A stretch of 9,031 bases of DNA. Origin: Methanobacteriota archaeon. GTDB lineage: Archaea > Thermoplasmatota > DTKX01 > GCA-020343715. Made by a program: the position numbers and the translations under genes. This document shows positions 1 through 6,043 of this stretch, in pieces. How positions within the stretch are numbered: the stretch's first letter is position 1; each line of letters begins with the position of its first letter. Where the stretch lies: contig JAUVEQ010000093.1 of the NCBI GenBank assembly GCA_030594725.1, forward strand, positions 1-9,031, in the 5' to 3' direction. The notes under the pieces are model-generated. The model was not told where the DNA came from. It did not search any database and worked only from the letters and a program-made list of their open reading frames with translations.

Positions 1-653
1 ATGAGCTCGATGCGGGTGGCGTGGAACTCGCTGTTCATCAGGACTATGCATCCTGGCGCGGCACCCACGGGATACTTGGAGTTGGCGGTGTACTGGATGA
101 ACACTCCCAATGACTCGCCCGGCATGATGACCAGCGGTTCCGGGAACGCGGGCGCGTCGGTGATCGCGAGCTCCACCGGGGCGTTCGACAGGGTCGACCT
201 GGTGGTGCTCATCTGTCGCTGGGTCGCTCCGTTCTTCTGCAGGTTGACACGGAACTGGGCACCCTGGACGTCCTCGTTCGACTTGGCCCACACGGAGGCG
301 TAGTTGACCCCCCATATCACCAGGGGCATCTTGCTGACGTACATGGTGAAGGTGCCCACGTTGTTGATCAGGAACCGGGGGAACCTGGGTCCGTTCGATG
401 TGACCTCTGCCAGGGTATCGTTCGTCATCAGAGCGGCCGGGGACAGGGTCCCGCTGATCGGTGCCGGGCCAGATATGGCCTTCAAGTAGTAAGGGGTGAC
501 CGTGCGGACTGGCCCATTTCCTTCTGCGGGGCCCGCTGGCTCCTCGGGTAACGGGTCGGCCTGGCCAACCACCGGGTCCACAACGACCATCAGGAACAGG
601 GCGGTGACTAGGAGGGGAAGTACGGTCTTCGACAGGGAACGTCGGTTTGCCAT
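1..653 (-). CDS. Exported protein of unknown function, 3' end beyond the window
   Basis: Reading down from an ATG at 653 the minus strand is open for 217 codons to the window edge, so only the N-terminal part is visible. The product begins with a basic segment (MANRRSLSK) and a hydrophobic stretch at about residues 11-30 (VLPLLVTALFLMVVV), a typical signal peptide or N-terminal anchor, with possible cleavage near VVGQA (28-32). A Pro/Glu/Gly-rich stretch (33-48) follows, then a part that looks beta-rich with many Thr, Ser, Asn and Val. One Cys is visible (202). The start is supported by GGTGAG three bases before the ATG and a TATA-like box about 40 nt upstream. It lies 74 nt downstream of the PRPP synthetase gene but has its own promoter signals. 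I do not recognise the family. Export is inferred from the N-terminus; a cell-envelope role is likely but the exact function is unknown. Confidence 0.8.
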   Translation of the reverse strand, partial: MANRRSLSKTVLPLLVTALFLMVVVDPVVGQADPLPEEPAGPAEGNGPVRTVTPYYLKAISGPAPISGTLSPAALMTNDTLAEVTSNGPRFPRFLINNVGTFTMYVSKMPLVIWGVNYASVWAKSNEDVQGAQFRVNLQKNGATQRQMSTTRSTLSNAPVELAITDAPAFPEPLVIMPGESLGVFIQYTANSKYPVGAAPGCIVLMNSEFHATRIEL

Positions 654-656
654 GAG

Positions 657-662
657 CTCACC
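657..662 (-). promoter_or_regulatory. Shine-Dalgarno site of the left-edge exported protein
   Basis: GGTGAG ends three bases before the ATG at 653. The same arrangement (GGTGAK, three bases, start codon) occurs before the DUF424 and TPR genes in this window, which supports all three starts. Confidence 0.7.
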
Positions 663-690
663 TAGGGTAATCAATTAGCGCGTGCCCATT

Positions 691-705
691 CATAAAGCTT
701 TGGGG
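691..705 (-). promoter_or_regulatory. Putative archaeal BRE/TATA promoter of the left-edge exported protein
   Basis: On the minus strand this reads CCCCAAAGCTTTATG, a purine-rich BRE-like stretch followed by a TATA-like CTTTATG, 38-44 nt before the ATG at 653. It matches 13 of 15 bases of the element before the plus-strand TPR gene (8826-8840). It lies in the 74-nt gap after the PRPP synthetase stop, so the exported-protein gene probably has its own transcript. Confidence 0.55.
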
Positions 706-727
706 TATGTTGGTACCGAAGGTGGCA

Positions 728-1585
728 TCACTGGTAGTTCTGGATGGCCTTCGCCAACTCCGGCGCGACCGAGACCACGGAGGTCTCGTTCTCGATGGTG
801 TCGGAGGAGATAATGGTGTCACACACCTTCTCCAGCTTTTCCAGCGCTCCCTGGGCGAAGAGCCCGTGGGTGCAGGCGGCGATGACCTCCTTGGCGCCCT
901 GGTCCTTGAGCTGTTTTGCGGCCTCCAGTATCGTGCCGCCCGTTGAGATGATGTCGTCGACGATGGCCACCCGCTTGCGGTACACATCCAGCATCTTGGT
1001 GGTGATCTTGACGGTCTCGCCGTCTATCCGGGTCTTCTCCAGGTAATCGACGGAGGTGCCCATGTTCTGGGCCACGATGCGGGCCCTGGACACCGAGCCC
1101 TCGTCGGGGCTGAGGACCATCTCAACCCCCGCCTCCTTGAGGTATTCGGCTATCTGCAACATGCCCGAGATGTTCTCCACGGGTATGTCGTAGTAGGTGA
1201 GGATCGTGAGGTTGTGGATGTCCACCAGCAGGACGGCGTCGGTGTTCCGCTGGATGGCCTGGATCACGGACCGGGAGGAGATCGCCTCGCCCTTGTTGAA
1301 CAGCTTGTCCTGGCGGGCGTACCCGAAATAGGGGACCACGGTTATGAGGGAACGGACCCGGTACTCCTGGATCGCGTCCTGGAGGAGAAGGAGCTCGACG
1401 ATGTCCGCGTCCGTGGCCGTGCTCTGAACGAGGATCACATCCTCGCGTTCCAGGTCGTCCATGACCCTCACGTAGCACTCACCGTCGGGGAACCTCTTCG
1501 TAACGGTCTTGCCGCTAACTTCGCCAAGTTCCTTGGCAAGCCGGTCTGCAAGCAATGGGGATGCTGAACCCCCCAGCACCTTCAA
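728..1585 (-). CDS. prs: Ribose-phosphate pyrophosphokinase (PRPP synthetase)
   Basis: This 285-aa cytoplasmic enzyme makes phosphoribosyl pyrophosphate from ribose 5-phosphate and ATP, the shared precursor for purine, pyrimidine, histidine and related syntheses. Visible motifs in order are FPDGE (32-36), the catalytic loop YFGYARQDK (86-94) with its Arg-Gln pair, VDIHN (121-125), SPDEGS (159-164), EKTR (183-186) and the PRPP-binding loop VAIVDDIISTGGT (206-218). The length and the MKVLGGSAS-type N-terminus fit archaeal members, which are shorter than the bacterial enzyme of roughly 310-320 aa. The start is TTG: no ATG or GTG lies upstream in frame before a stop, GGAGG sits eight bases before the TTG, and the protein then begins at the usual point. 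It follows DUF424 by 122 nt, a gap holding a hairpin and a possible promoter. All key motifs look intact. The family call is firm; regulation cannot be read from the sequence. Confidence 0.96.
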   Translation of the reverse strand: MKVLGGSASPLLADRLAKELGEVSGKTVTKRFPDGECYVRVMDDLEREDVILVQSTATDADIVELLLLQDAIQEYRVRSLITVVPYFGYARQDKLFNKGEAISSRSVIQAIQRNTDAVLLVDIHNLTILTYYDIPVENISGMLQIAEYLKEAGVEMVLSPDEGSVSRARIVAQNMGTSVDYLEKTRIDGETVKITTKMLDVYRKRVAIVDDIISTGGTILEAAKQLKDQGAKEVIAACTHGLFAQGALEKLEKVCDTIISSDTIENETSVVSVAPELAKAIQNYQ

Positions 1586-1593
1586 TGAGCTGT

Positions 1594-1598
1594 CCTCC
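1594..1598 (-). promoter_or_regulatory. Shine-Dalgarno site deciding the TTG start of prs
   Basis: GGAGG on the minus strand lies eight bases before the TTG at 1585. No competing in-frame ATG or GTG occurs between the upstream in-frame stop and this TTG, so the site fixes the start of PRPP synthetase. Confidence 0.7.
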
Positions 1599-1620
1599 AG
1601 GTCGCAATATCGAGGGGCTA

Positions 1621-1634
1621 GTAGATAACCATTT
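1621..1634 (-). promoter_or_regulatory. Possible promoter of prs
   Basis: The minus strand reads AAATGGTTATCTAC, with a TATA-like GGTTATCTAC 36-45 nt before the TTG start, the same spacing as the other putative promoters here. The match is weak. A second AT-rich patch, TACTTTTCAA near 1651-1660, is an alternative, or could be a T-run ending the DUF424 transcript. Confidence 0.35.
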
Positions 1635-1675
1635 CCTCATCATTCCTGAGGTTGAAAAGTACCAGGGGTCCGGAA

Positions 1676-1707
1676 GCCGCCCCTGGGCGACCGGGTTCCC
1701 AGGCGGC
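1676..1707 (-). terminator. Strong hairpin directly after the DUF424 stop codon
   Basis: On the minus strand GCCGCCTGGG pairs with CCCAGGGGCGGC (ten base pairs with a two-base bulge) around a ten-base loop. The first arm begins at the base after the TGA at 1710-1708. The first T-run downstream on the minus strand (CTTTTC) comes roughly 15-20 nt later. It could be a 3' UTR stability or processing element, or a terminator. Archaeal termination usually relies on U-tracts rather than hairpins, so the terminator label is tentative; the inverted repeat itself is plain in the sequence. Confidence 0.5.
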
Positions 1708-2007
1708 TCAGATCTCGAACATCTGCGCGTGGGGAATGCCCTTGATGCGCACAACGTTGTCAGGGTCGATGCACCCCGCCTCGATGGCCAGGGCCACGGC
1801 ACGCTCCCCGAAGAGGTTCAGGCTGCTGGACCGCTGGAAGAGGGCGGAGGTGGCCTTGTCCTCGTCCTCCACGAGTTCGCCTCCGAAGAACTCGTCCTTG
1901 ATGGTGACACAGTAGGGCTCCTCCTCTAGTGTCTCTCCCAATAGCTCCTCGTCGCAGGCTGCGGCACAGATGTGCCCTTGACGCTTGTGCACCTTGACGT
2001 AGATCAA
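1708..2007 (-). CDS. DUF424 family protein
   Basis: This small cytoplasmic protein of 99 aa belongs to the archaeal DUF424 family, for which I know no established function. Family hallmarks are visible: IYVKVHKR at the N-terminus, CDEELLG (18-24), FFGGELV (40-46), NLFGERAV (64-71) and a C-terminal DPDNVVRIKGIPHAQ (81-95). Cysteines at 14, 18, 33 and 79 show no clear zinc-site spacing. The reading frame stays open upstream to an ATG at 2064, but I chose the TTG at 2007: it gives the usual family length and N-terminus, GGTGAT sits three bases before it, and the upstream extension would run through the promoter-like element and into the hairpin after the MCM stop. It follows MCM by 78 nt and precedes prs by 122 nt. 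That neighbourhood suggests a core information-processing or housekeeping role, but this is inference only. Confidence 0.9.
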   Translation of the reverse strand: MIYVKVHKRQGHICAAACDEELLGETLEEEPYCVTIKDEFFGGELVEDEDKATSALFQRSSSLNLFGERAVALAIEAGCIDPDNVVRIKGIPHAQMFEI

Positions 2008-2010
2008 TGC

Positions 2011-2016
2011 ATCACC
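2011..2016 (-). promoter_or_regulatory. Shine-Dalgarno site deciding the TTG start of DUF424
   Basis: GGTGAT ends three bases before the TTG at 2007, in the same register as GGTGAT before the TPR gene and GGTGAG before the left-edge gene. This supports TTG over the upstream in-frame ATG at 2064. Confidence 0.65.
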
Positions 2017-2048
2017 ACGGGGGTACCTAGTTAGCTGTTGCCAGCGTA

Positions 2049-2058
2049 CTAATACTTT
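2049..2058 (-). promoter_or_regulatory. Putative TATA box of the DUF424 gene
   Basis: The minus strand reads AAAGTATTAG, preceded by GGGT, 42-51 nt before the TTG start. It lies between the MCM stop hairpin and the DUF424 start. This points to a separate promoter and argues against the longer open frame from 2064. Confidence 0.45.
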
Positions 2059-2080
2059 ACCCATTGTACGGCAAGTGGGT
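2059..2080 (-). terminator. Hairpin five bases after the MCM stop codon
   Basis: On the minus strand ACCCA-C-TTG pairs with CAATGGGT (eight pairs, one bulged C) around a CCGTA loop. No T-run follows; the next bases form the putative DUF424 TATA box. It may be a 3' end or stability element of the MCM mRNA. A regulatory site at the DUF424 promoter is the alternative. Confidence 0.4.
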
Positions 2081-2085
2081 GAACC

Positions 2086-4254
2086 TCATATCACACGGTA
2101 CCGGCCGGCCGATGGGGTGTAGATCCGGCCATCGGAGACCAGACGCACCAGCACTTCCTTGGCCTGGGACTTGTCGATGTTGAAGCCCTCCGCCTCGACG
2201 AGGATGTCGTCCTCCGTGGGCGCCTCGCCACCCCGGGTGAGCTGGTCGATGATGTCCAGCAGGATGCGCATCCGCTCCCTCTGGGAGTGGCTGATGCCCG
2301 TGGCGATGACATCGATGTCGAAGCGGTCCCCGCCCATGATCTTCTTGAGGAAGTAGTCCACGATGCGGATGGCGCGGTCGGCGTCCTCCTGCTCCACCAA
2401 TTCCGAGAGGCGGACCCGCGCCGAGGCCTCCGCGAGCCTGATGAAGGCCTCCAGTTGCCGGGCGGTGAGGGGCACGGAGGCCTCCTCCCCCTCCCCCATC
2501 TTGCGGATGGTGATGTAGTAGTCCTTGATGGAGGTGAAGGCCTCGTCGGTGAGCACGGGGAACACACGGCTCTTGGAGTAGGCCACGTACTTCCGGATGA
2601 GCTCGGGCTCGTAGAAGGGTTCCACCGCCTCGAAGTCGTCCTCTATGATGCCCCCTGGCAGGGGCAACCCGTCCAGATGCTCCTTGAGGCGGTCCACCTC
2701 CCCGCGGCGGTGGACCAGGAGGATGTGCTCGGCCAGCTTGGCGTCCCAGACGCTGTCTGGCTTGTCGATGATGGAGAAGATGATGTCGAAGCGGGAGAAG
2801 AGGGCGGGGGGCAGGTCGATCTGCTCCACCATCAGGGCGTGCTCGTGGAAGCGGCCCAGCTTGGGGTTGGCGGCGCCCAGGATGGCGCATCGGGCCTGCA
2901 GGGTGGCGGTGATCCCCGCCTTGGCGATGGATATGCTCTGCTGCTCCATGGCCTCGTGCATCGCGCTCCGGTCCTGCTCGGACATCTTGTCCAGCTCGTC
3001 GATGGCGGCCAGACCCATGTCGGCAAGGACGAGGGCGCCCGCCTCCAGCGTCCACCTCCCCTCCCCGAACTCGTCACGCACCGCCGCGGCGGTGAGGCCG
3101 GCCGCGGTGGTCGCCTTGCCCGAGGTGTATATGGCGCGGGGTGCCAGGTTGCGCATGTAGCGCAGCAGCTGGGACTTGGCGGTGCCGGGGTCGCCCACCA
3201 GCATGATGTGGATGTCGCCACGTATCCGGGTCTGGTCGGGCAGCACCTTGGTCACGCCGCCGAAGAGCTGCAGGCAAAGCGCCTCCTTCTCTTCCTCCAT
3301 GCCGAATATGGTGGGGGCGATGGAGGCGATGAAGTTCCGGAAGAGGGCCGGGTCCCTGGAGATGGCCAGGATGCGCTCCTCGTCCTCCTCCTCGATGACT
3401 ATATCCTCGTACTCCTCCTTGCTGCGCTCGAAGGAGACGGCCGACAGGAATATCTCGAACAGGGTGGACTTCTGGGACCCCTGGGTACGGAGGTTCTCCC
3501 GGAGGATGCCGTTGAGGGTGACCCGGTCGCCGGGGGACAGCTTGCCCGTGAGGTCGTCCTCCAGGTACGCCGTCAACCGCTGGGGCTGGTCGCCGCCCCT
3601 GAGGCCCTCGGGGCTCTCCTGGATCTCGATCTTCTGGGTGTCCACGAACTCGGAGAAGTCCAGTTCCCGGTCGCCGAAGGAGGAGGCGAAGGGGTCGGGC
3701 AACGACGCGTAGTTGGTGATGAGGCGGAACTTGGTGGAGCCCGCCGCCCGCTTGCAGCCCCCGTTCTCCGCGTAGCACTCCAGTGGGTCCTTGAGCTGGA
3801 GGGTGTCCTGCTCGACCCGGTGGATGGCGCCGCAACGCATGCACTGGAACACCGCGACCTTGAGCCGTGGCCGCACCTCGGTGGACTTGCGGACCAGCCC
3901 CTCCACCGCGACGATGCGGCCCAGGTGCTTGCTCCGCAGGTCCCTGATGGGGACGCGGCCGAACTCCGGGTCCATGGGCAGCTCCTGGATGCGGATGTGC
4001 AACGGGACCCGCTGCCCGGGGGGTATCAGCTGCTGGGACGCCTTCTCGGCTGCCATGAGGGACGCGGTGGGCTGCTCCAGCAGGTGCTCTGCCAGGGAGA
4101 TGTTGAAAAGCGCCACGTCGGTGTAGGGGATGAAGAGGGAGCGGACCTCGGGGTACTGGGCAGCCACGTCCAGCAGCTGCGGGACGTAGCCGTGCTCCTT
4201 GAAGAAGGAGGTCCACATCTCTGTCAGGCGGTCTAGGGAGTATTCCTCCGTCAT
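2086..4254 (-). CDS. mcm: MCM replicative DNA helicase
   Basis: This 722-aa protein is the replicative helicase, a hexameric AAA+ ATPase that unwinds DNA at the fork in the cytoplasm. The N-terminal part (to about 275) holds a zinc site, C138/C141 and C160/C167, within an OB-fold region. An acidic linker (about 281-296) leads to the AAA+ core: Walker A GDPGTAKS (354-361), Walker B LAAIDELDKM (415-424), sensor 1 GAANP (460-464), arginine finger in LFSRFD (485-490) and sensor 2 TARQLEAFIRLAEASAR (597-613). A winged-helix domain (about 650-722) ends the protein. Length is normal and no intein interrupts the ATPase. The start is the ATG at 4254, preceded by GGGGAGGG; an in-frame GTG at 4266 lacks such a site. 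An internal Met17 is also possible. The gene lies 83 nt after the 550-aa gene with its own promoter-like box, and 78 nt before DUF424. Confidence 0.98.
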   Translation of the reverse strand: MTEEYSLDRLTEMWTSFFKEHGYVPQLLDVAAQYPEVRSLFIPYTDVALFNISLAEHLLEQPTASLMAAEKASQQLIPPGQRVPLHIRIQELPMDPEFGRVPIRDLRSKHLGRIVAVEGLVRKSTEVRPRLKVAVFQCMRCGAIHRVEQDTLQLKDPLECYAENGGCKRAAGSTKFRLITNYASLPDPFASSFGDRELDFSEFVDTQKIEIQESPEGLRGGDQPQRLTAYLEDDLTGKLSPGDRVTLNGILRENLRTQGSQKSTLFEIFLSAVSFERSKEEYEDIVIEEEDEERILAISRDPALFRNFIASIAPTIFGMEEEKEALCLQLFGGVTKVLPDQTRIRGDIHIMLVGDPGTAKSQLLRYMRNLAPRAIYTSGKATTAAGLTAAAVRDEFGEGRWTLEAGALVLADMGLAAIDELDKMSEQDRSAMHEAMEQQSISIAKAGITATLQARCAILGAANPKLGRFHEHALMVEQIDLPPALFSRFDIIFSIIDKPDSVWDAKLAEHILLVHRRGEVDRLKEHLDGLPLPGGIIEDDFEAVEPFYEPELIRKYVAYSKSRVFPVLTDEAFTSIKDYYITIRKMGEGEEASVPLTARQLEAFIRLAEASARVRLSELVEQEDADRAIRIVDYFLKKIMGGDRFDIDVIATGISHSQRERMRILLDIIDQLTRGGEAPTEDDILVEAEGFNIDKSQAKEVLVRLVSDGRIYTPSAGRYRVI

Positions 4255-4256
4255 TG

Positions 4257-4264
4257 CCCTCCCC
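4257..4264 (-). promoter_or_regulatory. Shine-Dalgarno site of mcm
   Basis: GGGGAGGG lies two bases before the ATG at 4254 and overlaps the alternative GTG at 4266-4264. It can serve only the ATG, and this decides the start. Spacing is shorter than usual for a GGAGG site. Confidence 0.5.
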
Positions 4265-4290
4265 ACGGTAAGCGACCCCTATGGAATGTG

Positions 4291-4301
4291 CCGTTGATAT
4301 G
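4291..4301 (-). promoter_or_regulatory. Putative promoter of mcm
   Basis: The minus strand reads CATATCAACGG, preceded by a purine/C stretch (CGCAACC) that could be a BRE. It lies about 40-47 nt before the mcm ATG, the spacing seen for other genes here. A second candidate, TTCCATAG at about 4278-4285, lies too near the start. Confidence 0.35.
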
Positions 4302-4312
4302 GGTTGCGATGG

Positions 4313-4333
4313 GGTGGCCGGAAGTGGCCCACC
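4313..4333 (-). terminator. Hairpin four bases after the stop of the 550-aa gene
   Basis: On the minus strand GGTGGGCC pairs with GGCCACC (seven pairs, one bulged G) around the loop ACTTCC. It begins four bases after the TAA. No T-run follows. It could mark the 3' end of the surface-protein and 550-aa transcript ahead of the mcm promoter, or act in mRNA stability. Confidence 0.4.
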
Positions 4334-4337
4334 AGGG

Positions 4338-5990
4338 TTACATGAAGAGCTCGGCTCCCCACACCCGTTTGAACACGCCAGGCGCCACCTCCACCACCTC
4401 GCCCTCGGACTTCACCAGTTCGAAGCGCTTCCGCAGCCCCGCCCTGCCCAGGGACACGCGGTTGAGGACCAGCCGCTCGAGCTCAGGGTAGGGCCAACCG
4501 TCGGGGAACGTGGCATCCAGTTCGAGGAAGGCGGACTCCAGGGCGTCGGCAACGTCCGATTCCATCCGGTCCCGCAGCTCCCTCTCCCTCTTCTCGAGCA
4601 CCCCCACGTAGTGTCGCATCTGGGGTTCGAGGGCGTCGTAGAATCGGGCGAACAGGCTGACGAACATGCCCTGCACCTCCTCGGCGGCGTCATCCGGGGT
4701 GAGGGAGTATGCCCGCACGAGGGCTCCCGAGGCCCGGGTGGCATGCTCGATCAGTCCACCCTGGGACGAGAGGTTGAACACCACCTCACGTTTCATGCAG
4801 GTCTCCAGTTCTGGCCAGTCCCGATGGATCTCACGCAGTATCCGCTCCACCAGATGTGACCTGTCCCGGGGCTCGAGGACCGTGATCGGGTTGACCATCG
4901 CGGCGTGGACCACGGTGTGGGCCACGTCCTCCGAGGACCGGTGGAGCTCCTTCGCGGCCTCGTCCCTGGCAAGGTCATCCGGGCTCAGGAGGACCGGAAG
5001 GTCGCACACGGACATCACCACCTGTCGTTCCGAGGGCCTTCTCAGCATCTCCTTGAGGTCCCGCTCGAAATCGTGGATCTCCAGCACGGACCGGGTCGAG
5101 AGGGAGAGCTCCTCCGCCTCCACCTCCGTTGCCCTCTGGGTCAGGAAGGCGGCAGCCTGGGTCTCTCCCTGGTTGAAGCGCCAGTGCATCCGCTGGGGGG
5201 CATATCGCATGGGGACCGGTCGGATGCCCATGTAGTCCATGTGGGAGGACCACCTCTGGCCCGTGAGGTAGGGTGGCAATGCCTGGCGCAGGTCACGCAG
5301 GACGTCGTAAAGGGCCCGCTTGCTCAGGCAACGTTTCCTGTCCTCGCAGGCCATCAGGGAGAGGCCCGTCCCTCCCGCCCTGTCACGGTATCGTGGTGCC
5401 GAGAACATGTGGGCGAGGAGTGCCATGCGGACCTCGGGGTAGTCCAGGTTCAACCGGTCCTGCACGAGGTCCAGGACCTCGCGTCCCGTCATCGCCGGTG
5501 CCCGGGCGGCGAAGAAATCCTCGAAGGGCAGGAGATGGAACTGGTTGACCAGCAGGAACCTGCCGGGTGCGCCGCCCATCATCTGCAGGTTGAGCACGGT
5601 CGCATCCACCCGGGCGAAGCGGGCCTTCCTGAGGTCCTTGGCGGTGACGACCGACCTGGGCACCACGGCGGGCAGGGCGAAGGTCACGTCCGAGGGGCTG
5701 GGACTGAGCACCGCGAGGGACACGGGCCCCACCAACCTCTCCAATCTGGGCCGGGCTATCAGGAAGATCGACTCGAAGTGGGAGGGTGCCGATATGAGGA
5801 ATCCACGGGTCTCCACGTCATGGAAGTCACCCGTTCGGATGGCACCCACGGTTTCGATGAACTCCGCGGTGAGCATCCGTGAGAGGGCTCCCGGTCGCTC
5901 ACCAAGGAGACGGTTGAGCTCCATCCTGTTCAGGCCGCCACCTGCATAGAGCTCCTCAAGGGCATCCCGCTCCACGCGTCGGTCCAACAT
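4338..5990 (-). CDS. Conserved-looking protein of unknown function, 550 aa, upstream of mcm
   Basis: I do not recognise this family. The product has no signal peptide or membrane segment and looks like a soluble, mostly helical cytoplasmic protein. Residues 1-50 look helical and may form a helix-turn-helix. Residues 64-110 alternate hydrophobic strands (FLISAPSHFESIFLIARP). The region 165-330 holds C215, C221 and C329, with C398 later and no obvious metal-site spacing. Residues 445-500 are strongly helical and charged (VLEKRERELRDRMESDV), and 500-550 could be a winged helix ending in EVVEVAPGVFKRVW. Arginine greatly exceeds lysine (62 to 11 by hand count). The ATG at 5990 is preceded only by a weak GGATGGG; an in-frame TTG at 6011 is an alternative. 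An ORF continues in this frame to about 7268, but that part only shadows the surface-protein gene. It starts 53 nt after that gene and has no clear promoter, so cotranscription is likely. A DNA-binding or replication-linked role is a guess from position alone. Confidence 0.85.
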   Translation of the reverse strand: MLDRRVERDALEELYAGGGLNRMELNRLLGERPGALSRMLTAEFIETVGAIRTGDFHDVETRGFLISAPSHFESIFLIARPRLERLVGPVSLAVLSPSPSDVTFALPAVVPRSVVTAKDLRKARFARVDATVLNLQMMGGAPGRFLLVNQFHLLPFEDFFAARAPAMTGREVLDLVQDRLNLDYPEVRMALLAHMFSAPRYRDRAGGTGLSLMACEDRKRCLSKRALYDVLRDLRQALPPYLTGQRWSSHMDYMGIRPVPMRYAPQRMHWRFNQGETQAAAFLTQRATEVEAEELSLSTRSVLEIHDFERDLKEMLRRPSERQVVMSVCDLPVLLSPDDLARDEAAKELHRSSEDVAHTVVHAAMVNPITVLEPRDRSHLVERILREIHRDWPELETCMKREVVFNLSSQGGLIEHATRASGALVRAYSLTPDDAAEEVQGMFVSLFARFYDALEPQMRHYVGVLEKRERELRDRMESDVADALESAFLELDATFPDGWPYPELERLVLNRVSLGRAGLRKRFELVKSEGEVVEVAPGVFKRVWGAELFM

Positions 5991-6043
5991 CCCATCCGGA
6001 TATGCTAGCAAGCGTAATGAACCAATCGCCCCGGCCCGTCGCC

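Noticed and set aside
2008..2064. Longer DUF424 start at the ATG at 2064
   Set aside because: The extra 19 residues are not part of the family N-terminus, and this stretch holds the TATA-like box and part of the hairpin after the mcm stop. The TTG at 2007 has a good ribosome binding site.
3074..4216. A 380-codon minus-strand frame inside mcm
   Set aside because: It is an alternative-frame shadow, rich in Pro, Gly, His and Arg. The mcm frame explains this DNA fully.
2287..4236. A 649-codon open frame on the plus strand opposite mcm
   Set aside because: It is an exact antisense shadow of a conserved gene in GC-rich DNA. Its translation is low-complexity (rich in Gly, Val, Leu, Glu, His) and matches no family, while the minus strand encodes all MCM motifs.
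2086..4254. An intein in mcm
   Set aside because: Archaeal mcm genes often carry inteins, but Walker A, Walker B and sensor motifs follow at normal spacing in a 722-aa protein, with no inserted splicing domain.
4255..4266. mcm start at the GTG at 4266
   Set aside because: The GTG has no Shine-Dalgarno site and itself overlaps the purine run that serves the ATG at 4254.
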